The notes beneath the pieces are model-generated. The model was given only the letters and a program-made list of their open reading frames with translations. It did not search any database and had not been told where the DNA came from. A program made the position numbers and the translations under genes. Below are positions 8,758-17,082 of a DNA stretch of 64,000 nt, in pieces. The stretch spans positions 62,001 to 126,000 of the forward strand of contig CAKSOW010000003.1 in the NCBI GenBank assembly GCA_934479825.1. Reading direction: 5' to 3'. Each line of letters begins with the position of its first letter. Within the stretch, counting starts at the first letter, position 1. Source of the stretch: an uncultured Eubacteriales bacterium. GTDB taxonomy: Bacteria > Bacillota > Clostridia > Oscillospirales > CAG-382.

Positions 8758-10155
8758 TTAAAGAGTATAGTTCTTTTCGTCGTCCTCTAAAACCGAAGCC
8801 ACATCCCCGGTTTTGAGAAGTTCGCCGGCAATGCCGTACAAATACAGCGCAAAGAAGAACATAAAAACAAGCACCGCGCTGATAAGCGCTTTCTTTACAA
8901 ACGTATTATCGGTTACGCTGACGCTGATACAATTATTCATGCGCGTTTCGGAATACTCTTGACTGATTCGTGCCGCACGCGTGGCATATTTGGCAAGCTC
9001 CTCCTCCACGCCGCGGATCATCTCATCAAGGGCGGCATTGTTTCCGCTTGATGCCGATGCGGAAAGATGTGAGATCAGGTCGTTGTTGGTGTTTATCTGC
9101 TTATAATATTCTTCCGACTGTTTGCTGTACGACTGCGCCTCCAAAGAAAGCTCGTCGATTCCGACCTTAGTGCGTCCCATATAAAATTCATCCGAAGTGT
9201 CCCATGTCGGAACAAGCACAACGCGCGTCATTTCTTCCGCATACATGTTCACAGCCGCATTTCGGGTGTCATACGAACTGCGCGCCCGTCTGGCATCGTA
9301 ATCGAGCAGCGTGTTTTTGTAATTTAAGCGTTTGATGTATTCGGACGGATTCTTGGATATGCCGTTTTGCGTGACATAGGCCTTGATGTTGTTTTCGATC
9401 TGTTCTTCGTTTAAATTCTCCACTTTGGAGGCAATCGAATAGAACGTCTCGCCGTCCGAAGAAACAAAGCTGGAATTCCGGTTAGCCATGCCGTACATAT
9501 AGTTGGCAATGGTCTGCGTTTGTTTTTGCAGATAGGTGATAATGTCGAGATAATCGGATTCATTGGCCTCGGCGTCTTTTTCCGGCGTGAAGTTCATCAC
9601 CGAAAAATCGTCTGCATATTTTCCGATATAGAATTCCTTGAACGCGTCGCCCACCAACTGAACCACGTTTTTTGCATCAAGACCTGCCGTCTTTGCGCTT
9701 GCCGTATAGGTGATCCGGAATTCAGTGGAAATATGATAACCTTTTTCCGAAAGAGAGTTGCCTTGGACGGTCGGTTCGACTGTCAGGCACTTCTTTAAAT
9801 CCTTTACCGTCACATCCGTAAAGCCGCCTTTTTCAATGGCGCGCGCAATGACGGCATTGTCCAGGATTTCAGCCATGTCAAAACGTGTGCCGTTGGAATT
9901 CTGCGCCTTGGAGGCTTCGGTGTAATTTAAGGAGACAATGGCCTGCTTGTAGTTGTTCTTGTTCAGATTGAAACCTAAGAAAACAGCCACGACAAACACA
10001 AAGGTAAGCACAAATGCCCCGGCCTTGACCTTTCGTTTGGCAAGCAAAAAGTTTTTGACTTTGGAAAGCGGAAAATGACGGGTCTTTATCGCAATTACAA
10101 CAACCGAAAAGGCGATAAGGACAACCACCGCAAGCATACACAGTTTGAGTAACAT
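8758..10155 (-). CDS. Wzz-like chain-length determinant/co-polymerase protein
   Basis: A 465-residue membrane protein with hydrophobic segments near residues 5-25, 45-65 and 427-450 enclosing a large helical ectodomain. The segment after the second helix (LNYTEASKAQNSNGTRFDM) has the same pattern as the start of the ectodomain of the neighbouring 6829-8736 product (HYDYDEAKSGQAPDGTALDV). The two are therefore diverged tandem paralogues. This copy has no GGDEF or kinase domain, only a short cytoplasmic tail. Likely role: partner or alternative subunit in setting polymer length. Two unequal Wzz proteins in one operon suggest a hetero-oligomer. Confidence 0.75.
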   Translation of the reverse strand: MLLKLCMLAVVVLIAFSVVVIAIKTRHFPLSKVKNFLLAKRKVKAGAFVLTFVFVVAVFLGFNLNKNNYKQAIVSLNYTEASKAQNSNGTRFDMAEILDNAVIARAIEKGGFTDVTVKDLKKCLTVEPTVQGNSLSEKGYHISTEFRITYTASAKTAGLDAKNVVQLVGDAFKEFYIGKYADDFSVMNFTPEKDAEANESDYLDIITYLQKQTQTIANYMYGMANRNSSFVSSDGETFYSIASKVENLNEEQIENNIKAYVTQNGISKNPSEYIKRLNYKNTLLDYDARRARSSYDTRNAAVNMYAEEMTRVVLVPTWDTSDEFYMGRTKVGIDELSLEAQSYSKQSEEYYKQINTNNDLISHLSASASSGNNAALDEMIRGVEEELAKYATRAARISQEYSETRMNNCISVSVTDNTFVKKALISAVLVFMFFFALYLYGIAGELLKTGDVASVLEDDEKNYTL

Positions 10156-10173
10156 GTTTCTTCCCCTCTTTCC

Positions 10174-11487
10174 TTAATAGCGATTGACGTCGATGATGAC
10201 AAGTTCCGGCTGGTTGCCGATGCGTACCACCCCTTTATTGGAAAGGCCGCGGCTGACAATAAGCGTCTTTCCGGAAAGATCATATTTTCCGGCAATGTAG
10301 GTATCGTCCGGCTTCTTTTCCGGAAACAATCCGTTTTTGCGCTCATATAAGCCGCCCAGATACGGCAGCCGCACAACACCACCGTGCGTATGTCCGCACA
10401 GCACTAAATCCCCCCAATAGCCCTCTCCGAATGTTTCAAAAATATACGGTTCGTGGCAGAGGAGAACCTTTAAGTTTCCGGTATCTTCGTTTAAAAATCC
10501 GTCATAGCTGTCCTCGCAGTAATTCCAGAATGCCGAAGGATTGGTGGTCAGCACGCCGTAGATATCCACCGTGTTTTCGCCGATTTGGGCGGAGGCTTTC
10601 TCGTTGAGAAGCACATGAACCCCGACCTTTTCCAAGGCCGCGCGGAAAGCGTCGTCGCTTTTTTTGAGTTTCTCCGGATCTCCGTCCGTCATGCTGTCAA
10701 GTTCTTCACGCGTCATGTGTGAAGCATACACGATATCGTCCTCGTTGTTGCCGTATGCACAGTATACCGGGGCAATTTCGGTAAGTTTGGCGTATAAGGA
10801 GACAACATTGTCCACCGAATCGTGCTTATCCACCATATCGCCGGTCGTGACGATGATATCCGGTTTCAATACGGAAATGCGGCCGATCAACGTTTCGTTA
10901 TCCTTGCCAAAGCTTGCGTCATGCAGATCGGAAAGCTGAATGATACGCAGATTTCCGCCTATCTTGCCGCTGCCGACCTGATAGAAATCCTCTTCAAAAG
11001 TCAGATTATCCAAATAATTCATGCCGACCAGCACCACAAGTCCTGCGGCACAGACCAGAATGCAAGCCAAAATTCCTGCCCAGATACGCTTGGAACGGCT
11101 TTTATTTTTATATTCGGCAATTCTCACCTGTTCGATCTTGATTTCGGTCTCATAACCGATAGTGTCAAAAAAGCATTTGGTGAAAATGTCATAGTAGTTA
11201 TCATAAAAATCTGACAGATCATCGTTTCCGGTATAGCGGAAAACCACTAAATTCTTTTTGATCCGTACAATGGAAAAATTATTGAACCACTTATCCATTG
11301 CGTCCTCGCTGGTTCTTGTTTTCAGCGTTTCAAGCGTATTCTTGAACGCGTAATCAAGCGCTCGGGTGATATTATTGATTTTTTTCTTTTCGTTTCCCTG
11401 TTCGGGCGGTGTGAGATTCGGATTCAACACAAATCCCTCGCTTTCTTTCGGTATCGGCTGAACCGGTTCATTTCTCTTCGATAACAT
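10174..11487 (-). CDS. Membrane-anchored metallophosphoesterase with a DnaA-N-like cytoplasmic domain
   Basis: The C-terminal two thirds (from about residue 175) is a calcineurin-like phosphoesterase: LSDLHD, GDMVD, GNNED, LCHEP and GHTHGG give the usual dinuclear metal ligands, with GNNE in place of GNHE. A single membrane helix lies at about residues 135-157. The preceding segment (about 45-120; DAMDKWFNNFSIVRIKKN ... GYETEIKIE) resembles the N-terminal domain of DnaA, an oligomerisation/adaptor fold. That match is by eye and tentative. Relatives act on nucleotides, UDP-sugars or lipid-linked substrates; here a role in polymer export is inferred from context. The start at 11487 is inside the preceding gene (20-base overlap) and has only a weak ribosome binding site. 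Confidence 0.7.
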   Translation of the reverse strand: MLSKRNEPVQPIPKESEGFVLNPNLTPPEQGNEKKKINNITRALDYAFKNTLETLKTRTSEDAMDKWFNNFSIVRIKKNLVVFRYTGNDDLSDFYDNYYDIFTKCFFDTIGYETEIKIEQVRIAEYKNKSRSKRIWAGILACILVCAAGLVVLVGMNYLDNLTFEEDFYQVGSGKIGGNLRIIQLSDLHDASFGKDNETLIGRISVLKPDIIVTTGDMVDKHDSVDNVVSLYAKLTEIAPVYCAYGNNEDDIVYASHMTREELDSMTDGDPEKLKKSDDAFRAALEKVGVHVLLNEKASAQIGENTVDIYGVLTTNPSAFWNYCEDSYDGFLNEDTGNLKVLLCHEPYIFETFGEGYWGDLVLCGHTHGGVVRLPYLGGLYERKNGLFPEKKPDDTYIAGKYDLSGKTLIVSRGLSNKGVVRIGNQPELVIIDVNRY

Positions 11488-12571
11488 TCCGGTAGACTTT
11501 CTCGGTCTTTTCAACCACATTGTCATAGTTATAACGGGCGCAGATATAGGCACGCTGTTCGGCTGCCCGCGGATTTTCGTCCGGAGCGGCAAGCAGAGTT
11601 TCTAACTTTTGCGCAAGCGAATCAACTTTTCCGCTTTGAAAAACTTCGGCAAAATCCGCTGTCACGGAAGTGTTTTCCGGAATATCGCTGACAAGACATC
11701 TTGCGCCTGCGGACATGGCTTCCAACAGTGTGAGCGCCAAGCCTTCGATTTCGCTCGGCAGCACATACAGCGCACAATTTGCATACAGCTCGCATAAAAG
11801 GTTGCCGTCGGCAAAGCCCATAAACACGATGTTTGGATTCTTTTCTGCCAGATTTCTTATCTTCCCGCCGTATTCGTTTTCAGGCAGTTCCCCGGCAATG
11901 ACCAGCTTTTTATCGGTTTTTATGTTTTTATATGCCTCAATCAAATAATGCAGACCCTTTTCGGGTACAATGCGCGCAAGATACAGAATATAATCGTTCT
12001 TTTTAAGACCAAAACGGTAGGTTATCTGATTGGCCGGCAACAGTTTTATCGGTACGATCGCATTTTCAACAAACACAGTATCGCGGCCATAGGTGGCTTT
12101 GAAATACTGTCTGACGTTTTCCGAAAGCACGATCACTTCATCGGCATATTTGGCAATGATTCTTTCGCCGAGTTTCAGATACGCCGACGCGAAACGGTTC
12201 CATTTGGCTCTCTGCCAATCCAATCCGTGCACCGTTGCAACAGTCTTTCTGCCAAACAGCTTTGCCACGGCAATCATGACCGACGGACCGAGCGCGTGAA
12301 AGTGGAGAACATCATAACGACGCCTTAACGCTGAAAACGTCGCCGTTACCGAAGCAACCATGGCATTGAGCGCCTGCTTGCGAAACGTAAAGGTGCGGTA
12401 AACCTCCACGCCCTCCACGAAATAGTGATTCTTGTCCTGCAGTTTTCCCCGATTATAGACCGTCACTGCATGCCCTCTTTTGACAAGGCGCGTGGCCAGT
12501 TCATATACGACCACTTCTATGCCGCCGGAACGGGACGGGAAATCCTTGTGCCCGATCATAGCGATTTTCAT
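11468..12571 (-). CDS. Family 4 glycosyltransferase
   Basis: A 367-residue GT-B enzyme. The N-terminus (IGHKDFPSRSGGIEVVVYEL) is typical of the rhamnosyl/glucosyl-type GT4 enzymes that follow the priming transferase in capsule loci. The C-terminal half has the retaining-GT4 motif region EIEGLALTLLEAMSAG that binds the nucleotide-sugar. It probably adds the second sugar to the lipid-linked primer made by the neighbour at 12597-13289, 25 bases upstream. Confidence 0.85.
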   Translation of the reverse strand: MKIAMIGHKDFPSRSGGIEVVVYELATRLVKRGHAVTVYNRGKLQDKNHYFVEGVEVYRTFTFRKQALNAMVASVTATFSALRRRYDVLHFHALGPSVMIAVAKLFGRKTVATVHGLDWQRAKWNRFASAYLKLGERIIAKYADEVIVLSENVRQYFKATYGRDTVFVENAIVPIKLLPANQITYRFGLKKNDYILYLARIVPEKGLHYLIEAYKNIKTDKKLVIAGELPENEYGGKIRNLAEKNPNIVFMGFADGNLLCELYANCALYVLPSEIEGLALTLLEAMSAGARCLVSDIPENTSVTADFAEVFQSGKVDSLAQKLETLLAAPDENPRAAEQRAYICARYNYDNVVEKTEKVYRNVIEEK

Positions 12572-12596
12572 GCGGTTTTCCTCCCTTTCCTCGTGT

Positions 12597-13289
12597 TTAG
12601 CGTCCCTCGCGTGTGATGACCACGAGCGCCGTTTTGAATAAAAGTTTCAAATCCGTGAGCATGGTTCGGTGCTCGATGTAGTCGATGTCCATTTCGACCC
12701 ACTTGTCAAACGGGATATCGTTGCGGTCGTTTGCCGTCTGCCAATAGCAGGTTAGTCCCGGAGTCACCACAAGGCGAAGCTTCTGATAATCGTCATATTG
12801 GGCAACTTCTTCCGGAAGCGGCGGCCGCGGACCGACAAGGCTCATATCGCCCCTTATCACATTGATAAGCTGTAAAATCTCATCAATACTGGTCTGCTGT
12901 AAGAAACGTCCCACACGCGTGATACGCGGATCGTCCTTGATTTTGAACACCGGGCCGTCCATTTCATTCTGCGATTCCAGTTCTTTTCTTAACTGTTCGG
13001 CATTGCAGACCATGGTGCGGAATTTATACATGGTAAAAGGCTTTCCGTGCCGTCCGACGCGTTTTTGGCGAAAGATCGGACTGCCGTGCGGATCGTCTAA
13101 AAAGATAAGTATGTAAATTAGTAAAAGAAACGGTGACAGAATCAATGCAACAAGAATGGAAACCGTTAAGTCAAACGCGCGCTTTTTCAGCCAATAATTC
13201 TTTTTCGGCGCTTTGAACAGCCGATCCATGCTCTCTTTCGTTTTTTCATCCACTTTGTTATAATCAATAAATACTTCCGCCCGATTCAT
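12597..13289 (-). CDS. Priming undecaprenyl-phosphate sugar phosphotransferase
   Basis: A 230-residue monotopic phosphoglycosyl transferase of the bacterial sugar transferase family (catalytic core of WcaJ/WbaP, PglC size class). After a charged 30-residue N-terminus there is one re-entrant hydrophobic segment (about 40-65). The motifs SPIFRQKRVGRHGKPF, YKFRTM, the DE pair in TSIDEILQL and GDMSLVGPRPPLPEE follow. It transfers a sugar-1-phosphate to undecaprenyl phosphate, the first step of repeat-unit synthesis. It is the first gene of the operon, directly behind the riboswitch and terminator, so it is the immediate target of that control. Confidence 0.9.
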   Translation of the reverse strand: MNRAEVFIDYNKVDEKTKESMDRLFKAPKKNYWLKKRAFDLTVSILVALILSPFLLLIYILIFLDDPHGSPIFRQKRVGRHGKPFTMYKFRTMVCNAEQLRKELESQNEMDGPVFKIKDDPRITRVGRFLQQTSIDEILQLINVIRGDMSLVGPRPPLPEEVAQYDDYQKLRLVVTPGLTCYWQTANDRNDIPFDKWVEMDIDYIEHRTMLTDLKLLFKTALVVITREGR

Positions 13290-13302
13290 GGCTTTACCTC
13301 CC

Positions 13303-13345
13303 TAAAAAATAAAAAAGACTGACTGCACAAACCAGGCAGTCAGTC
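13303..13345 (-). terminator. Intrinsic terminator in the exopolysaccharide operon leader
   Basis: On the minus strand a perfect 10-bp stem (arms 13336-13345 and 13317-13326, arm sequence GACTGACTGC) with a 9-base loop is followed by a run of T residues (13303-13316). It lies upstream of the first gene, so it is a conditional attenuator. Its 5' arm is the same segment that can form the 3' strand of the riboswitch P1 helix, so the two structures exclude each other. Confidence 0.85.
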
Positions 13346-13428
13346 GATCATTCCGTTTCCGGGTTAGACACTTAACTTTGCGTCCCCACTTTTCAATGGG
13401 TTTGCCAAAAAGACTATAAAACTGTCAG
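13336..13428 (-). promoter_or_regulatory. Cyclic-di-GMP class I (GEMM-I) riboswitch
   Basis: The minus strand shows the GEMM-I signature. GGCAAACC (13399-13406) is followed by a 6-bp helix capped by a GAAA tetraloop (13385-13400, loop 13391-13394). The hallmark GGGACGCAAAG (13376-13386) comes next, then CTAAC and a second small helix CCG-GAAA-CGG (about 13353-13364). P1 can form between AGTC/CAGT segments at 13412-13424 and GACTGACTG at 13337-13345. Since that 3' strand is also the 5' arm of the terminator, ligand binding should prevent termination (an ON switch). That logic is inferred. A cGAMP-specific variant of the same fold cannot be fully excluded by eye. Confidence 0.88.
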
Positions 13429-13480
13429 ACGCTATCCTGATATTTGGCATAGCGAGAGGGATTCTTCCATTAACGACAAA

Positions 13481-13509
13481 ATTATACATGAAATGACCCG
13501 ATTTGTCAA
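13481..13509 (-). promoter_or_regulatory. Sigma-A promoter of the exopolysaccharide operon
   Basis: Minus strand TTGACA (13504-13509), a 17-base spacer and TATAAT (13481-13486): a perfect consensus. Transcription should begin near 13474, about 45 bases before the riboswitch core. So strong a promoter suggests that control is exerted mainly at the riboswitch/terminator. Confidence 0.85.
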
Positions 13510-13653
13510 GCTTTTTTGAAAGTGCCGGTCAAAACGGCCAAAGCCGCGTAAATCCAGTATTTTGCGCTGTTTTCTCCCCCAAAGCAGTCAATTGTCCCGG
13601 TGCAAAGCGGATTTTTATGTGTGTCGCATTTGTAAATATTTCTCTTTTATGCT

Positions 13654-13680
13654 TTTACAACCGAAATTTTATGCTATTAT
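13654..13680 (+). promoter_or_regulatory. Probable promoter of topB
   Basis: An extended -10 (TG, one base, TATTAT at 13675-13680) with a TTTACA (13654-13659) 15 bases upstream, about 60 bases before the topB start. It is divergent from the exopolysaccharide promoter; 144 bases separate the two. Confidence 0.5.
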
Positions 13681-13738
13681 ATAGCTAAAACAGTGAATTG
13701 CAGAACTTGTCGGAAACGCCCGACCGGAGGAAAATAAC

Positions 13739-15982
13739 ATGTCAAAAACCATTGTACTTGCGGAAAAACCGTCGGTTGCAAGAGAACTGGCCGCCGTGCT
13801 CGGCTGCCGTATACGCGGCGACGGCTGTCTTATCGGCGAAAAATACACCGTCACCTGGGCGCTCGGTCATCTTGTCACGCTGGCCGACCCGGAACAATAC
13901 GACGAAAAATATAAAAAATGGTCGATGGAGACCCTGCCCATGCTCCCGGAAAAAACCGAACTGTGCGTCATTCCCGAAACCAAGAAGCAATATGCCGCCG
14001 TCAAGAAACTCATCAAGGACAAGGATACCGACTGCGTCATTATTGCCACCGACGCCGGACGCGAGGGCGAACTTGTGGCGCGCTGGATCTTGGAAAAGGC
14101 CGGCTACAAAGGGGCAATCAAACGCCTTTGGATCTCTTCACAGACCGAAAAAGCCATCAAAGAGGGCTTTGCACACTTAAAGGACGGAAAAGATTATGTC
14201 AATCTCGCCAATGCCGCCAAAGCACGTGCCGAAGCGGATTGGTTGGTCGGGCTCAATGTCACGCGCGCACTCACCTGTCACTATGGGGCAAGTCTTTCAG
14301 CCGGCCGCGTGCAGACCCCGACGCTGGCGCTCATTGTGCGCCGTGAGCAGGAAATAAGCAATTTCAAGCCGCGCGACTATTTCAACGTGCGCGCGCTTTT
14401 CAAAACGCCCGGCGGTTCGTTCTCAGCGCTTTGGAAAAACGAAAAGAAACTGTCAGCCATTTCCGATATCGACACGGCAAACGCACTTTGCGCCAAGATT
14501 AAGGGCGGCTCGTTCGCCGTGTCCGAGATTACGTCAACTACCGTCAAAAAGCCGTCGCCCGCCCTGTACGACCTTACCGAATTACAGCGCGACGCCAATA
14601 AACTCTACAAAATGTCCCCCAAGGAAACGCTTTCGGTCATGCAGCGCCTGTATGAGATCCACAAGGTGCTCACCTATCCGCGCACCGATTCGCGCTACCT
14701 TTCGGACGACATTGTTCCGACGCTTCCCGAACGGCTCCGCGCTATGCGTGTCGGAACACTTGCCGCACCGGCAAACGATGTGCTCCGCTCCGGGAAAAGC
14801 ATTCACGCGTCTTGTGTGAACAATGCCAAGGTCTCGGATCACCACGCCATCATTCCGACCGAAAAAACGCCGGATCTTGCGTCGTTCAACACCGATGAAA
14901 AGCGAATCTACTTATTGGTCGCGCTCCGTTTTTTATGCTGTTTTATGCCGGATTATACCTATAAACAGATTAAGGCTACGCTAATCTGCGGCGGCGAAAG
15001 CTTTTATGCGGCAGGCAAAAGCGTCGTGGATGAAGGGTGGAAAAAACTGTCGGTCACGCCGGACGAGGACGAGGAAAATGCAGACACCGACCAGGCGGAA
15101 ATCGAAAGCGATTCGCTCCCGCCGCTCGAAAAGGGCGCCAAGCTTGTCTGTGCCGACACGCTCATCAAGGCGCAAAAGACCTCCGCGCCCTCGCGCTATA
15201 CCGAAGCCTCCCTCCTTTCCGCCATGGAGAATCCCTCCAAATACATCACCGACCGCGCTATGAAAGAATACATCGGCGGCGGACTCGGAACACCGGCCAC
15301 ACGGGCGGATATCATTGAAAAATTATATTCTTCGTTTTACATTGAAAAGAAAGACAACGTCATTCATCCGACTTCCAAGGGCATCCAGATTATCGGTCTC
15401 GTTCCGCCGGAATTAAAAGAACCGCTTCTCACGGCGACCTGGGAACAGCGATTGGAGGCTATTGCGCACGGAAACGGTAAAAAAGACGAATTCATCGGCG
15501 AGATGAAGCAATATGCTGCCGAACTGGTGCGCACGGTCGCTGCAAGCGACGCCGTCTACAAACACGACAATGTGACGCGCACCCCCTGCCCGGTCTGCGG
15601 CAAATACATGCTGGAAGTCAAGGGCAAAAAGGGAAAAATGCTTGTCTGCCCGGACAGAACCTGCGGCTATCGGGAAAATCTTTCGGTAATCACCGGCGCA
15701 AGATGTCCCGAATGTCACAAAACCACGGAGCTCCGCGGCAAGGACGATAAACGGATTTTTGTCTGCTCTTGCGGCTTCAAGCAGAAATACGACGTCTTTA
15801 CAGCTAAGCGGAAAGAAAATGCGTCTTCCGCCAACAAGCACTACGTTTCGCACTTTTTGCAGAATCAGAACAAAGCCGAACCGAAAGGCGAAAGCGCTTT
15901 TGCCGAGGCTTTGAAAAAAGCGCTTTCCGAAAGCGGAAAGGACACGTCAAAAGCCGGGAAAGGCGGCAAAGGTAAAAAATAA
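13739..15982 (+). CDS. topB: DNA topoisomerase III
   Basis: A 747-residue type IA topoisomerase. Toprim domain at the N-terminus (KTIVLAEKPSVARELA; DAGREGE near residue 103), then the cleavage domain with the catalytic tyrosine in TYPRTDSRYLS. The C-terminus has two zinc-ribbon-like Cys4 segments (CPVCGKYML ... CPDRTCGY, and CPECHK ... CSCG) and a lysine-rich tail. It relaxes and decatenates single-stranded regions during replication and recombination. GGAGG precedes the ATG at good spacing. The TAA overlaps the ATG of the NUDIX gene (TAATG). Confidence 0.93.
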   Translation: MSKTIVLAEKPSVARELAAVLGCRIRGDGCLIGEKYTVTWALGHLVTLADPEQYDEKYKKWSMETLPMLPEKTELCVIPETKKQYAAVKKLIKDKDTDCVIIATDAGREGELVARWILEKAGYKGAIKRLWISSQTEKAIKEGFAHLKDGKDYVNLANAAKARAEADWLVGLNVTRALTCHYGASLSAGRVQTPTLALIVRREQEISNFKPRDYFNVRALFKTPGGSFSALWKNEKKLSAISDIDTANALCAKIKGGSFAVSEITSTTVKKPSPALYDLTELQRDANKLYKMSPKETLSVMQRLYEIHKVLTYPRTDSRYLSDDIVPTLPERLRAMRVGTLAAPANDVLRSGKSIHASCVNNAKVSDHHAIIPTEKTPDLASFNTDEKRIYLLVALRFLCCFMPDYTYKQIKATLICGGESFYAAGKSVVDEGWKKLSVTPDEDEENADTDQAEIESDSLPPLEKGAKLVCADTLIKAQKTSAPSRYTEASLLSAMENPSKYITDRAMKEYIGGGLGTPATRADIIEKLYSSFYIEKKDNVIHPTSKGIQIIGLVPPELKEPLLTATWEQRLEAIAHGNGKKDEFIGEMKQYAAELVRTVAASDAVYKHDNVTRTPCPVCGKYMLEVKGKKGKMLVCPDRTCGYRENLSVITGARCPECHKTTELRGKDDKRIFVCSCGFKQKYDVFTAKRKENASSANKHYVSHFLQNQNKAEPKGESAFAEALKKALSESGKDTSKAGKGGKGKK

Positions 15983-16616
15983 TGCAAAATCAGAACAGAG
16001 AGAAATGGCTGTCCTGGACCATGGAAATCCAAAGTCTTGCGCAGGCAGGGCTTGCCTACACGACGAATGTTTACGATATAGAACGCTATGAGCGGCTTCG
16101 GGACATTTCTGCGGAAATGATGGCGGAAAAGACCGGCTATCCGCTTGAAAAGGTGAAAGACCTCTTTTGCAGCGAAGCCGGCTATCAGACGCCGAAGATC
16201 GATACGCGCGCCGTTGTGTTTAAATTAAAGACGGAAAAATTCTTCTCACACACGAAAAAAACGGAACATGGGCGCTGCCGGGCGGCTGGTGCGACGTACT
16301 GCAATCGGTCGGCTCCAACACGGTCAAGGAGTTGAAAGAAGAAACGGGACTTGACGGAAACCCCGTGCGTTTAGTGGCCGTTCAAGATCGGAACAAGCAC
16401 AATTTTCCGCTCTATGCCTACGGTATCTGCAAAGTTTTTATTCTCTGCGAAGTGACCGGAGGGCAGTTTGAACCCAACAGCGAAACCACTGAAATCGCCT
16501 ATTTTGCGCTGGATTCGCTTCCCGAAAATCTGGCCAACGAAAAAACGACCGCCGAGCAGATAAAACTGTGCTTTGAAGCGTATGAAAATCCGGATATGCC
16601 AGTCTATTTCGACTGA
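15982..16616 (+). pseudogene. NUDIX hydrolase, frameshifted
   Basis: The first frame (from ATG 15982) encodes an N-terminal helical domain of the kind found before some NUDIX hydrolases and breaks off after TRAVVFK near 16222. The frame one base over then reads GKILLTHEKNGTWALPGGW, and the NUDIX box TVKELKEETGLDG follows, running to a stop at 16616. Together they form one NUDIX protein of about 210 residues, so a single base has been lost in 16221-16231, an A/T-rich stretch. Either the gene is a recent pseudogene or this is a sequencing error. Intact, it would hydrolyse a nucleoside diphosphate derivative. Confidence 0.85.
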
Positions 16617-16704
16617 ATGGCGTTAAATTCGGAAAACATTTGAATAATTTTGGCAAGTGCCGTCTCACTTTCATCGGTTATCACACAAAATTCATGAAAT
16701 ACGC

Positions 16705-16733
16705 TTTACAAAAGCATAAAAAGCTGTTATAAT
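16705..16733 (+). promoter_or_regulatory. Promoter of the yerC-mutS gene run
   Basis: TTTACA (16705-16710), 17 bases, TATAAT (16728-16733); 55 bases before the yerC ATG. It probably starts the transcript covering yerC, the methyltransferase, hslO, miaB, ylbF and mutS. Confidence 0.7.
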
Positions 16734-16788
16734 AATATGTAATGATTTTCTGCGGCGAAAGCCGTCTGTTTCAGAAAGGACAACGTTC

Positions 16789-17082
16789 ATGAACGAAAAG
16801 CTCAAAAGTGCGGATGTCAATAATCTTTTTCATGCAATCTTATCTTTAAAGGACATAAACGAATGCTATGATCTGTTTGAGGATCTGTGCACGGTCGCCG
16901 AGATCAAGGAAATGGCCAAGCGTTTCCGTGCAGCCAAAATGCTGTCGGACGGGGCAAAATATACCGAAATATCCGACGCGACCGGTTTATCCACCGCGAC
17001 CATCAGCCGTGTGAACCGTTCCTTGAAATACGGCACGGACGGCTACATGAAAATGCTTGCGAGAATCGATTATGAAGACTAA
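16789..17082 (+). CDS. yerC: TrpR-like YerC/YecD family regulator
   Basis: A 97-residue all-helical protein of the Trp-repressor superfamily. The segment LCTVAEIKEMAKRFRAAKML and the helix-turn-helix YTEISDATGLSTATISRVNR are characteristic of the YerC/YecD family of Firmicutes. It presumably binds DNA as a dimer; its targets and ligand are unknown. AGAAAGGA precedes the ATG. The last 11 bases overlap the methyltransferase gene. Confidence 0.85.
   Translation: MNEKLKSADVNNLFHAILSLKDINECYDLFEDLCTVAEIKEMAKRFRAAKMLSDGAKYTEISDATGLSTATISRVNRSLKYGTDGYMKMLARIDYED

Noticed and set aside
10174..11592. Longer start of the metallophosphoesterase at 11592
   Set aside because: It would overlap the preceding glycosyltransferase by 125 bases and translates that gene out of frame; 11487 is preferred.
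13301..13500. Divergent small gene in the exopolysaccharide leader
   Set aside because: No frame with a ribosome binding site; the stretch is accounted for by promoter, aptamer and terminator.
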